Assembly: GCF_000973725.1 (NCBI RefSeq)
Contig: NZ_CP009621.1
Span: 1,555,501-1,619,500, forward strand
DNA: 64,000 bases
Origin: Pontibacter korlensis
Lineage (GTDB): Bacteria > Bacteroidota > Bacteroidia > Cytophagales > Hymenobacteraceae
Direction of reading: 5' to 3'
The first letter of the stretch is position 1. Every line of letters begins with the position of its first letter. Both the position numbers and the translations under genes were made by a program. Shown here in pieces: positions 34,754-41,699 of this stretch. The notes under the pieces were generated by a model that searched no databases, was not told the origin of the DNA, and was given only the letters and a program-made list of their open reading frames with translations.

Positions 34754-35500
34754 GGTTAGGTTATACGAAGCAATAAGAGAAGAGACCTCGGCCAAAAAGC
34801 CGGGGTTTTTTTCTATGTGGTTACCTACCACAATCACATCGGCTCCGGCCTCCAGGGCTGCAGCGGCTTTCTCAGTGGAGCTTATGCCTCCACCCACTAT
34901 AAGTGGCAGCTCCACAGCCTCGCGCACTGCAGCAATCATCTCTGCCGAAACAGGTTTCAAAGCACCGCTGCCACCGTCCATGTAAATATACTGCAGGCCC
35001 AGCAACTCGCCGGCCATGGCAGTGCAGGCGGCAATAGCAGGCTTGTCGTAAGGGATAGGTGTGGTACCGCTCATGTACGATGCTGTTGTCTGGCGACCAG
35101 TGTCAATCAACATATAACCGGTAGGATATACTTGTAGCTGACTGGCTTTAAGTGCAGGCGCAGAAATAACGTGCTGCCCAATCAGGAAATCAGGGTTGCG
35201 ACCAGAAATAAGTGAGAGCAAGAGTATACCATCGGCTTTGGCATCGATGTGCTGGCTACTGCTTGGAAAAAGTATAACAGGTATGTTAGTGTGCTTCTTC
35301 AGCAGGTAAATGATGTCGCTTTGGTTTTGTGAAGTGACAAGGCTGCCGCCAACAAAGAAGAAATCTACAGGATGAGTTTCGCTAAGAGCGATAAGGTTCA
35401 GGCAGGAAGCCTCTGTTAGGTTGTCGGGGTCGAGCAGCACGGCAAAGTGCTTCCTGCCTGTTTTTGATGGTGTATTTGGGCGGTTGTTCTTAAATGGCAT
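34736..35500 (-). CDS. geranylgeranylglyceryl/heptaprenylglyceryl phosphate synthase family protein
   Basis: The 254-residue TIM-barrel protein resembles PcrB/GGGP synthases, which transfer a polyprenyl group from polyprenyl diphosphate to glycerol-1-phosphate. Motifs are LLDPDNLTEASC near 22-33, FFFVGGSLVTS near 47-57, IYMDGGSGALKPV near 167-179 and IVGGGISSTEKAAAALEAGADVIVVGNHIEK near 196-226 with the phosphate-binding GGGI. Bacteroidota are known to carry a group II homologue; the product and role in membrane lipids are uncertain. Its start overlaps the end of the upstream membrane gene by 11 nt, so it is the third gene of a minus operon. Confidence 0.88.
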   Translation of the reverse strand: MPFKNNRPNTPSKTGRKHFAVLLDPDNLTEASCLNLIALSETHPVDFFFVGGSLVTSQNQSDIIYLLKKHTNIPVILFPSSSQHIDAKADGILLLSLISGRNPDFLIGQHVISAPALKASQLQVYPTGYMLIDTGRQTTASYMSGTTPIPYDKPAIAACTAMAGELLGLQYIYMDGGSGALKPVSAEMIAAVREAVELPLIVGGGISSTEKAAAALEAGADVIVVGNHIEKNPGFLAEVSSLIASYNLTLDVHR

Positions 35501-36113
35501 CCTTCTCCGGAACGATATACTCGGTTGTCTCTATCTCGGTGACCTCCACTACAGGCTCAGCTGCAGTAGGCCTAGCCGCAATATCGTTATTTTCAGAGAC
35601 ACTCTGTAAGTATTCTTCCAGCTTTTTGGCAGCGTATGCCAGTGCCAGCACTAACACCTGTTGTTGGATTGCTTTGCCTACATCTGAGCTTAGGAATCCC
35701 TTAGCCTTTTTTTTTGACGCTTCGGTAGGTTCAGCATGGGGCATTTGCTCCGACGACAAAGTATAGCTGTCCTCCTGCTCATGCACGTAGGAGTCGTAGT
35801 CGATATATGGGGTGGAAGAACGAGCCGGGTAGGCGGCAGCTACAAAAGTACCGTGCGGTTCGCTTTTAAGCTTTTTATCGCTCTTGCCTTTTTTGCCGGT
35901 CTTCGCTTTTTTTTTACTCCCACCGGAGAACGCACGCTTTAACAGCCAGCCGGCAAATAGTACGCCGCCTGCTATAGCCACTTTCTTGCTAATTTCCTGC
36001 CCCTGCGACTTGATCTGATCAACATCGCCCATCAGAGCTCTTTTATACTCCTCCTTCTGCCGCTCTAAGAACTCGCGCTCGTTGTCAAATAATGGGTTGC
36101 TAATTTCGCTCAT
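35490..36113 (-). CDS. single-pass membrane protein, function unknown
   Basis: The 207-residue protein has a charged N-terminus (SNPLFDNEREFLERQKEEYKRAL), one membrane segment at about 46-61 (VAIAGGVLFAGWLLKRAF), a Lys/Gly/Ser-rich linker at 65-85, and a second amphipathic region KAIQQQVLVLALAYAAKKLEEYL near 145-167. It sits between the holin-like gene (4-nt ATGA overlap) and the GGGP-synthase gene, so the three are translationally coupled. I know of no named family and assign no function beyond a membrane-surface protein. Confidence 0.7.
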   Translation of the reverse strand: MSEISNPLFDNEREFLERQKEEYKRALMGDVDQIKSQGQEISKKVAIAGGVLFAGWLLKRAFSGGSKKKAKTGKKGKSDKKLKSEPHGTFVAAAYPARSSTPYIDYDSYVHEQEDSYTLSSEQMPHAEPTEASKKKAKGFLSSDVGKAIQQQVLVLALAYAAKKLEEYLQSVSENNDIAARPTAAEPVVEVTEIETTEYIVPEKDAI

Positions 36114-36493
36114 ATATGTTTCTCTCGTTTGTCTGATTTATAAATGGTGTTGTCAAATGCCCTATCAGCCACACCCTGGAACACTTTCTTGTCCAGTCCT
36201 ACTACAAGTATCACTAAAAGTATAATGTAGAAGAGCGCCACAATGCCAAAGCCCCAGAAGGAGCTATCGAGGAGGTGGTTAAGCAGCAGGCCCAGAAAAA
36301 TATTAACAAAGATGAGAACCATGAAGGCAATAACCCCTAGCAAAATGCCGTGTATGGTGCCCACAAAGGCAGCCTTCAGCTTTTCCTGTATCTCCAGACG
36401 TATAATGTCTATGCGGGTATCAATGTACCCCATCAGGTTCTCCATGAGGTGGGGATTGCGTTCGCGGGTTCCGTTATCTTGTTCTAGAGCCAT
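36110..36493 (-). CDS. phage_holin_3_6-like membrane protein
   Basis: The 127-residue protein has a basic N-terminal tail, an amphipathic helix TRIDIIRLEIQEKLKAAF (about 28-45) and two long hydrophobic helices, about 50-72 and 82-101, the pattern of the Phage_holin_3_6/DUF1469 family. These are common chromosomal genes in Bacteroidota and do not imply a prophage. It opens a minus operon with the membrane protein and GGGP-synthase gene. Function unknown; a membrane stress or envelope role is a guess. Confidence 0.8.
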   Translation of the reverse strand: MALEQDNGTRERNPHLMENLMGYIDTRIDIIRLEIQEKLKAAFVGTIHGILLGVIAFMVLIFVNIFLGLLLNHLLDSSFWGFGIVALFYIILLVILVVGLDKKVFQGVADRAFDNTIYKSDKREKHI

Positions 36494-36652
36494 GTTTCTT
36501 TTCTGCTTTTTTTAATACTTTTTCTGTATACGAGGGTAGACTAAAAAATTTACGTAAAGTATAACTTGTTAAAACTGTAGTACGGAATTTGAGGTTAATT
36601 GTATAGGTTTAGTTAAATTTAAGACTGATCTTCTTTTAAGATTGATACCTGC

Positions 36653-37756
36653 TTGAATCACAGCCACTATCATGTATTAGGTATAAGCCAAACGGCCTCA
36701 GCGCAGGAGGTAAAGGCAGCATATAAGCGGCTAGCTATTAAGTACCACCCGGATAAAAACCCCGGCAATGAGCTTGCTGAGGAGATGTTTAAACAGGTGA
36801 ATGCCGCTTACCAGATCCTGTCTAACCCGAGCAAGCGGGCCCTCTACGATCTTCGCCTGCAGTACCAGCGCGAGCAGCACCATCGTGCCGTTATGCACCA
36901 CCAGCCACGCCGCTACGAAGACAGGCATTATACTACCCGTGAGCCTGCCGGTGTGTCGGAGCGGCACTATAAGAAGCGTCAGTCAAAGAGCAGTAGCTTC
37001 TCGCGCAAAGACTGGTACATAACAATGGCTTTTGCGGGTGGTCTTATTCTCTTCAGCCTGCTGCTTAAGACCGTGATGGACCACATTGCTGGCGAAGATA
37101 AATATAAAACAGCCTTGACCTATATAGCAGATGGTAAATACAGCAGTGCGCACCGCCTGCTGACTGACGCCATACATTTTAAGCCAGACAAGGCTGCCGC
37201 TTATGAGGCACGGGCCATGATAGAGCTGGATGTTTACGAGAACTATAACTCCGCGTTACAGGACCTGAACAAGACCATTGCACTGCAGGAACAGCCGTCA
37301 GCACAGGTGTACTATATGCGTGGGCGCAGCTTGCAGCAGCTGGCAAAGTATAGGCAGGCAGAGGAAGATCTTACCAAGGCGCTGGAGCTGAATCAAAAGC
37401 TGTGGAAAGCATACCTGAAGCGGGGCGAAGTGCGGCTTTTCTACCTGCAGGATTACGAGGCTTCTATCACCGACCTTACTACCTTTCTTCGAAGCAGTAA
37501 CCCGGGGCCAGACCAGGTGGATGCACTTACCTTTAGGGGATTTGCTTATTATAAGCGGGGACAGTTGGAGCAGTCGGAACAAGATTACCGCGCCGGGTTA
37601 ATTGCGGACAAAGAAAATGGCCGCCTCTATTACCTATTGGCTCGTACTGAACTGGAGCGACAGCAGGAGGACTCGGCTTGTGTGCATTTCTCAAAGGCGT
37701 ACGAACTTGGCTACAGCGCTGCCCTGCTGGAACTGCGCGCAAAATGCCAGCCCTAG
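36653..37756 (+). CDS. DnaJ-domain protein with a membrane segment and TPR repeats
   Basis: The 367-residue protein begins with a J-domain (residues 4-66): HYHVLGISQTASAQEVKAAY and the HPD tripeptide at 32-34, which stimulates Hsp70 ATPase. A His/Arg-rich linker (80-115), one hydrophobic segment at about 123-143 (MAFAGGLILFSLLLKTVM) and then TPR repeats (about 155-360) follow. It probably recruits DnaK to the membrane through bound clients. A TTG start at 36653 is used because no ATG precedes the J-domain. Its stop TAG shares the CTAG tetranucleotide with the stop of the convergent tlpA-like gene. Confidence 0.85.
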   Translation: MNHSHYHVLGISQTASAQEVKAAYKRLAIKYHPDKNPGNELAEEMFKQVNAAYQILSNPSKRALYDLRLQYQREQHHRAVMHHQPRRYEDRHYTTREPAGVSERHYKKRQSKSSSFSRKDWYITMAFAGGLILFSLLLKTVMDHIAGEDKYKTALTYIADGKYSSAHRLLTDAIHFKPDKAAAYEARAMIELDVYENYNSALQDLNKTIALQEQPSAQVYYMRGRSLQQLAKYRQAEEDLTKALELNQKLWKAYLKRGEVRLFYLQDYEASITDLTTFLRSSNPGPDQVDALTFRGFAYYKRGQLEQSEQDYRAGLIADKENGRLYYLLARTELERQQEDSACVHFSKAYELGYSAALLELRAKCQP

Positions 37757-38259
37757 TTCAATGACAGGATCTTCTCTATAAAGTTGGTGCTGCTCCAGCT
37801 CTGGGCGCCTATGTAAATTGCTTCTACGTTGCCTTGGCCGTCGAGCAGGTAAGTAGTAGGGAATACCGTGAGCGATTGCTCTGCCAGTGGTGTTGTGGCG
37901 CGAAGGTAAGTAAAGGTGTAGGGGTGCCGCTCTCTGAACTTAAGCAGTTTCCCTGTATCCTCATCCGACACTGTTACAATAGAAATCTCATCTGGGTAGT
38001 TTTGCTGTAGCTCGTTTATGGCTGGCATTTCTGCTAGGCAGGGCTTGCACCAGGTAGCCCATACATTTACCAGTAGCGGTTTGCCTCTGTATTCATTCAG
38101 GCTTACCGATTCTCCATCCAGCGTTGTCAGCTGTAATACTTGCCAGTTTACCTGTGGTGGCACCAGTTTATTAAGCATAGAGACGGCGAATATGGCTATA
38201 ACAGCAGCCACTGCAAACCCCACCGCATAGGCTGTCCAAAACGTTCTTCTTCTGGTCAT
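37753..38259 (-). CDS. TlpA/ResA-like thioredoxin-fold protein, membrane-anchored
   Basis: The 168-residue protein has an N-terminal anchor (about residues 9-29, TAYAVGFAVAAVIAIFAVSML) and a periplasmic thioredoxin fold with the active-site motif WCKPC (CxxC at 71-74) and PTTYLLDGQGNVEAIYIG. TlpA/ResA proteins reduce disulfides in apocytochromes or other exported proteins. ATG 38259 is chosen; an in-frame upstream start would add an implausible Cys-rich leader. It follows a 37-codon open frame by 5 nt. Confidence 0.9.
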   Translation of the reverse strand: MTRRRTFWTAYAVGFAVAAVIAIFAVSMLNKLVPPQVNWQVLQLTTLDGESVSLNEYRGKPLLVNVWATWCKPCLAEMPAINELQQNYPDEISIVTVSDEDTGKLLKFRERHPYTFTYLRATTPLAEQSLTVFPTTYLLDGQGNVEAIYIGAQSWSSTNFIEKILSLN

Positions 38260-38264
38260 GAGCC

Positions 38265-38378
38265 TTAAATTTGCACCTTCTGGATGAATAAGAGATAGAT
38301 AAGCGAGAGTAGGAGCACGGTTCCTATGCCTGCAGACATGCCCGCAAAAATGGCGCTCCAATACATTTTATTTCTCAT
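38265..38378 (-). CDS. possible small membrane protein (37 aa) upstream of the TlpA gene
   Basis: The frame MRNKMYWSAIFAGMSAGIGT onward encodes 37 residues with one hydrophobic helix (about 7-31) and ends LLFIQKVQI. Its stop is 5 nt before the tlpA ATG, close enough for coupling. Basic residues precede the helix, favouring an N-in insertion. I recognise no family. Expression is unproven; the frame could be chance given its size. Confidence 0.5.
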   Translation of the reverse strand: MRNKMYWSAIFAGMSAGIGTVLLLSLIYLLFIQKVQI

Positions 38379-38502
38379 GGCAATGAAAGAGTATGAGTGC
38401 TTATGGGCTAAGGTAAAGAAATAAGGACAAAAGCCACAGCTTAAGTCCCTTTGTACAACTGCAGGGCCAGAATTAAAGTATAGGAAAGCCGAGGGTATAA
38501 AA

Positions 38503-38535
38503 GCAAAAAACCCTTGCCATTTCTGACAAGGGTTT
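38503..38535 (-). terminator. terminator of the tRNA-Phe gene
   Basis: AAACCCTTG (38508-38516) and CAAGGGTTT (38527-38535) form a 9-bp stem with a 10-nt loop. On the minus strand the stem is followed by TTTTTTGCTTTT, ending the tRNA transcript 3 nt after its 3' end. Confidence 0.85.
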
Positions 38536-38537
38536 CG

Positions 38538-38610
38538 TGGTGATGAGTGGAATCGAACCACCGACACAAGGATTTTCAGTCCTTTGCTCTACCAACTGAG
38601 CTACATCACC
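38538..38610 (-). tRNA. tRNA-Phe(GAA)
   Basis: A 73-nt cloverleaf is read on the minus strand: acceptor GGTGATG/CATCACC, D-arm GCTC-GAGC, anticodon arm AAGGA-CTGAAAA-TCCTT with anticodon GAA, and T-arm GGTGG-TTCGATT-CCACT. The discriminator is A and CCA is not encoded. A consensus promoter lies just upstream and a terminator just downstream. Confidence 0.97.
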
Positions 38611-38646
38611 AGCTCTTGTTGTGTCCCTTTGTTCCGTAAGGGTATG

Positions 38647-38677
38647 CAAAAGTAGTAACTAACTTTTAAGGTGCAAA
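38647..38677 (-). promoter_or_regulatory. promoter of tRNA-Phe
   Basis: On the minus strand TTTG (plus 38674-38677), a 19-bp spacer and TACTTTTG (plus 38647-38654) match the consensus precisely. The tRNA 5' end is 37 nt downstream. Confidence 0.75.
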
Positions 38678-38779
38678 CTTTCTGCAGAAAAATATTTTAA
38701 AAAAGTGCGCAGGCGTACATCTTTCTTAAGATCCTGCTATCTTTATCTATAAATTAGTATGTATAACGAATAATTTGCC

Positions 38780-40153
38780 GTGATAGGAATTGAGAATATT
38801 ATCTTTTTGATTGTGGCTGCCGTTGGCATCGGATTGTTTGTATGGCAAATCCGCAAAATCCGCAAAAACGTGCTGATGGGCCGCGACGTGGAGCTAACAG
38901 ATAATCCATCGGAACGCATTAACAAAACCCTGTTAGTGGCTTTTGGGCAGCAGAAAATGTTTAAGCGTATGCTGCCGGCTGTGCTGCACCTGTTCGTGTA
39001 TGTTGGTTTTATCGTGATTAATATTGAGGTGCTGGAAATTCTGATCGACGGTATTTTCGGCACACACCGTGTGCTTGGCTTTGTTGGCCCTTTGTACAGC
39101 GGGTTGATGGCAATAAATGAAATACTGGCCGCTCTGGTTATTGTCTCCTGCGCTATCTTCCTGTGGAGACGCAATGTGACTAAAGTGCCTCGGCTATGGA
39201 AAGGTCCTGAGTTACGTGCCTGGCCAAAGCTGGATGCTAATATTATTCTGATCACTGAAATCGTGCTGATGTTGGCGCTGTTCGTGTTTAACATAGCCGA
39301 TTTGAAGCGAGTACAGCTAGCTGGCGAAGAAGTGGTAGGTGCTTACCCGATTAGCCGTTTTTTTGTTGATATCTTCGGTAACGATCCGGAACAGCTTTAC
39401 ACAATAGCCAAAGTTGGTTGGTGGTTCCATATCTTGGGTATACTGGCTTTCATGAACTACCTGCCTAGTTCCAAGCACTTCCACATTATCATGGCCTTCC
39501 CGAATGTGTATTACTCTAAGCTGCTGCCAAAAGGTAAATTCACTACTAATCCGGCCATCACGCATGAGATAAAGGCGATGCTGGACCCAAGTTACCAGCC
39601 ACCTGCGCCTGAGGTGGACGCCGAAGGCAACCCGGTAATCCAGCGCTTTGGTGCCAAAGACGTGGAAGACCTGACCTGGAAGCAGCTGATGGATTCTTAT
39701 ACTTGTACCGAGTGCGGGCGCTGTACTGCTGTTTGCCCGGCTAACGTAACTGGCAAGCTGCTGTCGCCGCGTAAGATTGTGATGGATACCCGAGACCGCA
39801 TGGAGGAAAAAGGGGAGCACCCGGCGATATTTGCACCGAACCACTACAAAGAGCTAGGCGAGGAGCGGGTAGAGACAACCGATGAGAAAACCCTGCTGCG
39901 CGGTTACATAACTCCAGAAGAGTTGTGGGCCTGCACTACTTGCAACGCCTGCGTAGAAGCTTGCCCAGTAAATATTGATCAGCTGTCTACCATCATGGAT
40001 CTGCGCCGCTTCCTGGTGCTGGAGGAATCTGCTGCGCCATCGTCTCTGAACGCTATGTTCACGAATATTGAGAATAACGGTGCCCCATGGGCCTTCTCTC
40101 CAGCAGATCGTTTCAACTGGGCCGAAGACCTGTATGTACCAAGTAAAAATTAG
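38780..40153 (+). CDS. membrane (Fe-S)-binding oxidoreductase subunit, HdrD/GlpC-like with N-terminal membrane domain
   Basis: The 457-residue protein has about five hydrophobic segments in its first 240 residues and a cytoplasmic ferredoxin-type region with two [4Fe-4S] motifs, CTECGRCTAVCP from C309 and CTTCNACVEACP from C385. This fits the membrane subunit of a heterodisulfide-reductase-like or glycolate-oxidase-like complex. Start is GTG at 38780. The CCG-domain subunit follows at 40254, so the two form one complex. Electron donor and acceptor are unknown. Confidence 0.85.
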   Translation: MIGIENIIFLIVAAVGIGLFVWQIRKIRKNVLMGRDVELTDNPSERINKTLLVAFGQQKMFKRMLPAVLHLFVYVGFIVINIEVLEILIDGIFGTHRVLGFVGPLYSGLMAINEILAALVIVSCAIFLWRRNVTKVPRLWKGPELRAWPKLDANIILITEIVLMLALFVFNIADLKRVQLAGEEVVGAYPISRFFVDIFGNDPEQLYTIAKVGWWFHILGILAFMNYLPSSKHFHIIMAFPNVYYSKLLPKGKFTTNPAITHEIKAMLDPSYQPPAPEVDAEGNPVIQRFGAKDVEDLTWKQLMDSYTCTECGRCTAVCPANVTGKLLSPRKIVMDTRDRMEEKGEHPAIFAPNHYKELGEERVETTDEKTLLRGYITPEELWACTTCNACVEACPVNIDQLSTIMDLRRFLVLEESAAPSSLNAMFTNIENNGAPWAFSPADRFNWAEDLYVPSKN

Positions 40154-40253
40154 ACACAAAATATAAAGAAGCAAGACCGTGTGAGCAAGAACGAGGGCTT
40201 ATTGAAAGTCTTGTGTCTTACATCCTGCGTCTTGTATCCTTTCAAATAATCAG

Positions 40254-41072
40254 ATGGAAGAGAATAAAAGATTAGTAAAAGTACCTACCATGGCCGAGAT
40301 GGCTGCAAATGGAGAAGAGCCAGAGATTTTGTTCTGGGTTGGCTGTGCTGGTGCTTTTGACGACCGTTATAAGAGAGTAACCCGTGCCTTTGTGCAGATA
40401 CTGGAGCATGTTGGTGTAAAGTATGCTGTGCTGGGTACAGAGGAAAGCTGCACCGGAGACCCTGCCAAGCGTGCTGGCAATGAGTTCCTGTTCCAGATGC
40501 AGGCAATCACTAACATTGAGGTAATGAATGCCTACAATGTAAAGAAGATTGTAACAGCTTGCCCTCACTGTTTCAACACCATCAAAAACGAGTACCCAGA
40601 CCTTGGCGGTAACTATGAGGTGATACACCACTCTACGTTTCTGCAGCAGCTGATTAACGATGGAAAAGTACGTGTACAAGGAGGTGAAGCCTTCAAAGGA
40701 AAACGCGTTACTTTCCATGACTCCTGCTACCTGGGCCGCGCTAACGATATTTATGAGGCGCCACGCGAGGTGTTGGCTGCCCTGGATGCCGACCTGGTAG
40801 AAATGAAACGAAGCCGTGCCAACGGCCTGTGCTGTGGTGCTGGTGGTGCCCAGATGTTTAAAGAGCCTGAGCCAGGTAAAAAAGACATCAACATAGAAAG
40901 AACTGAGGAGGCCTTGGCTACATTAGGTTCGGGTAAGGGTGTTATAGCCACTGCCTGCCCGTTTTGCATGGTAATGATGAACGACGGCGTAAAGAACAAG
41001 GAGCAGGAGGAAAGCGTAAAAGTCTTCGATATTGCCGAACTTATCGCGCAGGCAGAAGGGCTGAGTAAGTAA
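40254..41072 (+). CDS. (Fe-S)-binding protein with CCG domains, HdrB-like
   Basis: The 272-residue protein has two cysteine-rich CCG-type regions: an N-terminal one with CAGAFD and ESCTGDPAKRAGNE, then VTACPHCFNTIKNEYP, and a C-terminal HDSCYLGRANDIYEAPR and LCCGAGGAQMF (Cys193-Cys194). These bind noncubane or [4Fe-4S] clusters in HdrB/GlpC/LutA-like proteins. It is the natural partner of the membrane Fe-S protein encoded 100 nt upstream. A lactate- or glycolate-utilisation LutA role is an alternative, but no LutB/LutC genes are here. Confidence 0.87.
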   Translation: MEENKRLVKVPTMAEMAANGEEPEILFWVGCAGAFDDRYKRVTRAFVQILEHVGVKYAVLGTEESCTGDPAKRAGNEFLFQMQAITNIEVMNAYNVKKIVTACPHCFNTIKNEYPDLGGNYEVIHHSTFLQQLINDGKVRVQGGEAFKGKRVTFHDSCYLGRANDIYEAPREVLAALDADLVEMKRSRANGLCCGAGGAQMFKEPEPGKKDINIERTEEALATLGSGKGVIATACPFCMVMMNDGVKNKEQEESVKVFDIAELIAQAEGLSK

Positions 41073-41184
41073 TTTATTAAACTGTTAAACTGTTTGGAGG
41101 CTGTTTGGTTGAAAGGATAACTTTCGACGGTTCGCCTATGCTTAGGCTACTCAACAATTTAACAGTCATCAACCAACTATCAAT

Positions 41185-41667
41185 ATGTATATTCCGTTTG
41201 ACCAACTGCCCCCACAGGCGCGCGTCTGGATTTACCAAGCCAGCAGACCCCTGACAGAGGTAGAACAGACTGAAATAAAGCCGGCTCTGGAACGTTTTGC
41301 TACTGAGTGGAGTAGCCACGGAAAAGGATTGCAGTCCTCGGCGGAGCTGCTGCATGGCCGATTCCTGGTGCTGGCCAACAATGAAGAAGCTGGAGCTGCC
41401 AGTGGATGCTCTATAGATGCGTCGGTAAGGTTTGTGCGGGAGCTAGAGCAGCAGTATAAGCTATCCTTTATGGACCGCACACAACTGGCTTTCCTGAATG
41501 AAGGGGAGGTAAGGCTGGTTAGTATGCCAGAGCTGAAAAGCAAAGTGGCAGCCGGCGAAATAAACAGAGACACTTTATACTTTGATACGCTTATAAACAA
41601 TTACGGAGAGCTGCAGCAGGCATGGCCACGGTCAGCAGGCAGCAGTTGGCTCTCCCGATATTTCTGA
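41185..41667 (+). CDS. conserved hypothetical protein (160 aa)
   Basis: The protein begins MYIPFDQLPPQARVWIYQA and contains HGKGLQSSAELLHGRFLVLANNEEAGAASGCSIDASV. From memory, homologues in Bacteroidota are sometimes labelled ABC transporter ATPase, but there is no Walker A or signature motif here, so I do not use that name. It is soluble by composition, with no signal peptide or membrane helix. Its ATG is 112 nt after the Fe-S gene and 32 nt before the PorE-like ATG. Function unknown. Confidence 0.75.
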   Translation: MYIPFDQLPPQARVWIYQASRPLTEVEQTEIKPALERFATEWSSHGKGLQSSAELLHGRFLVLANNEEAGAASGCSIDASVRFVRELEQQYKLSFMDRTQLAFLNEGEVRLVSMPELKSKVAAGEINRDTLYFDTLINNYGELQQAWPRSAGSSWLSRYF

Positions 41668-41699
41668 TCCTGATCCGGCTAACTTAACCACACTTGTTC

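Noticed and set aside
36110..36493. Holin-like gene as evidence of a prophage
   Set aside because: No integrase, capsid, tail, attachment site or lysin genes surround it, and Phage_holin_3_6-like genes are common chromosomal genes in this phylum.
41185..41667. Annotation as an ABC transporter ATPase
   Set aside because: There is no Walker A, signature or Walker B motif; the name is a known misleading label for this family.
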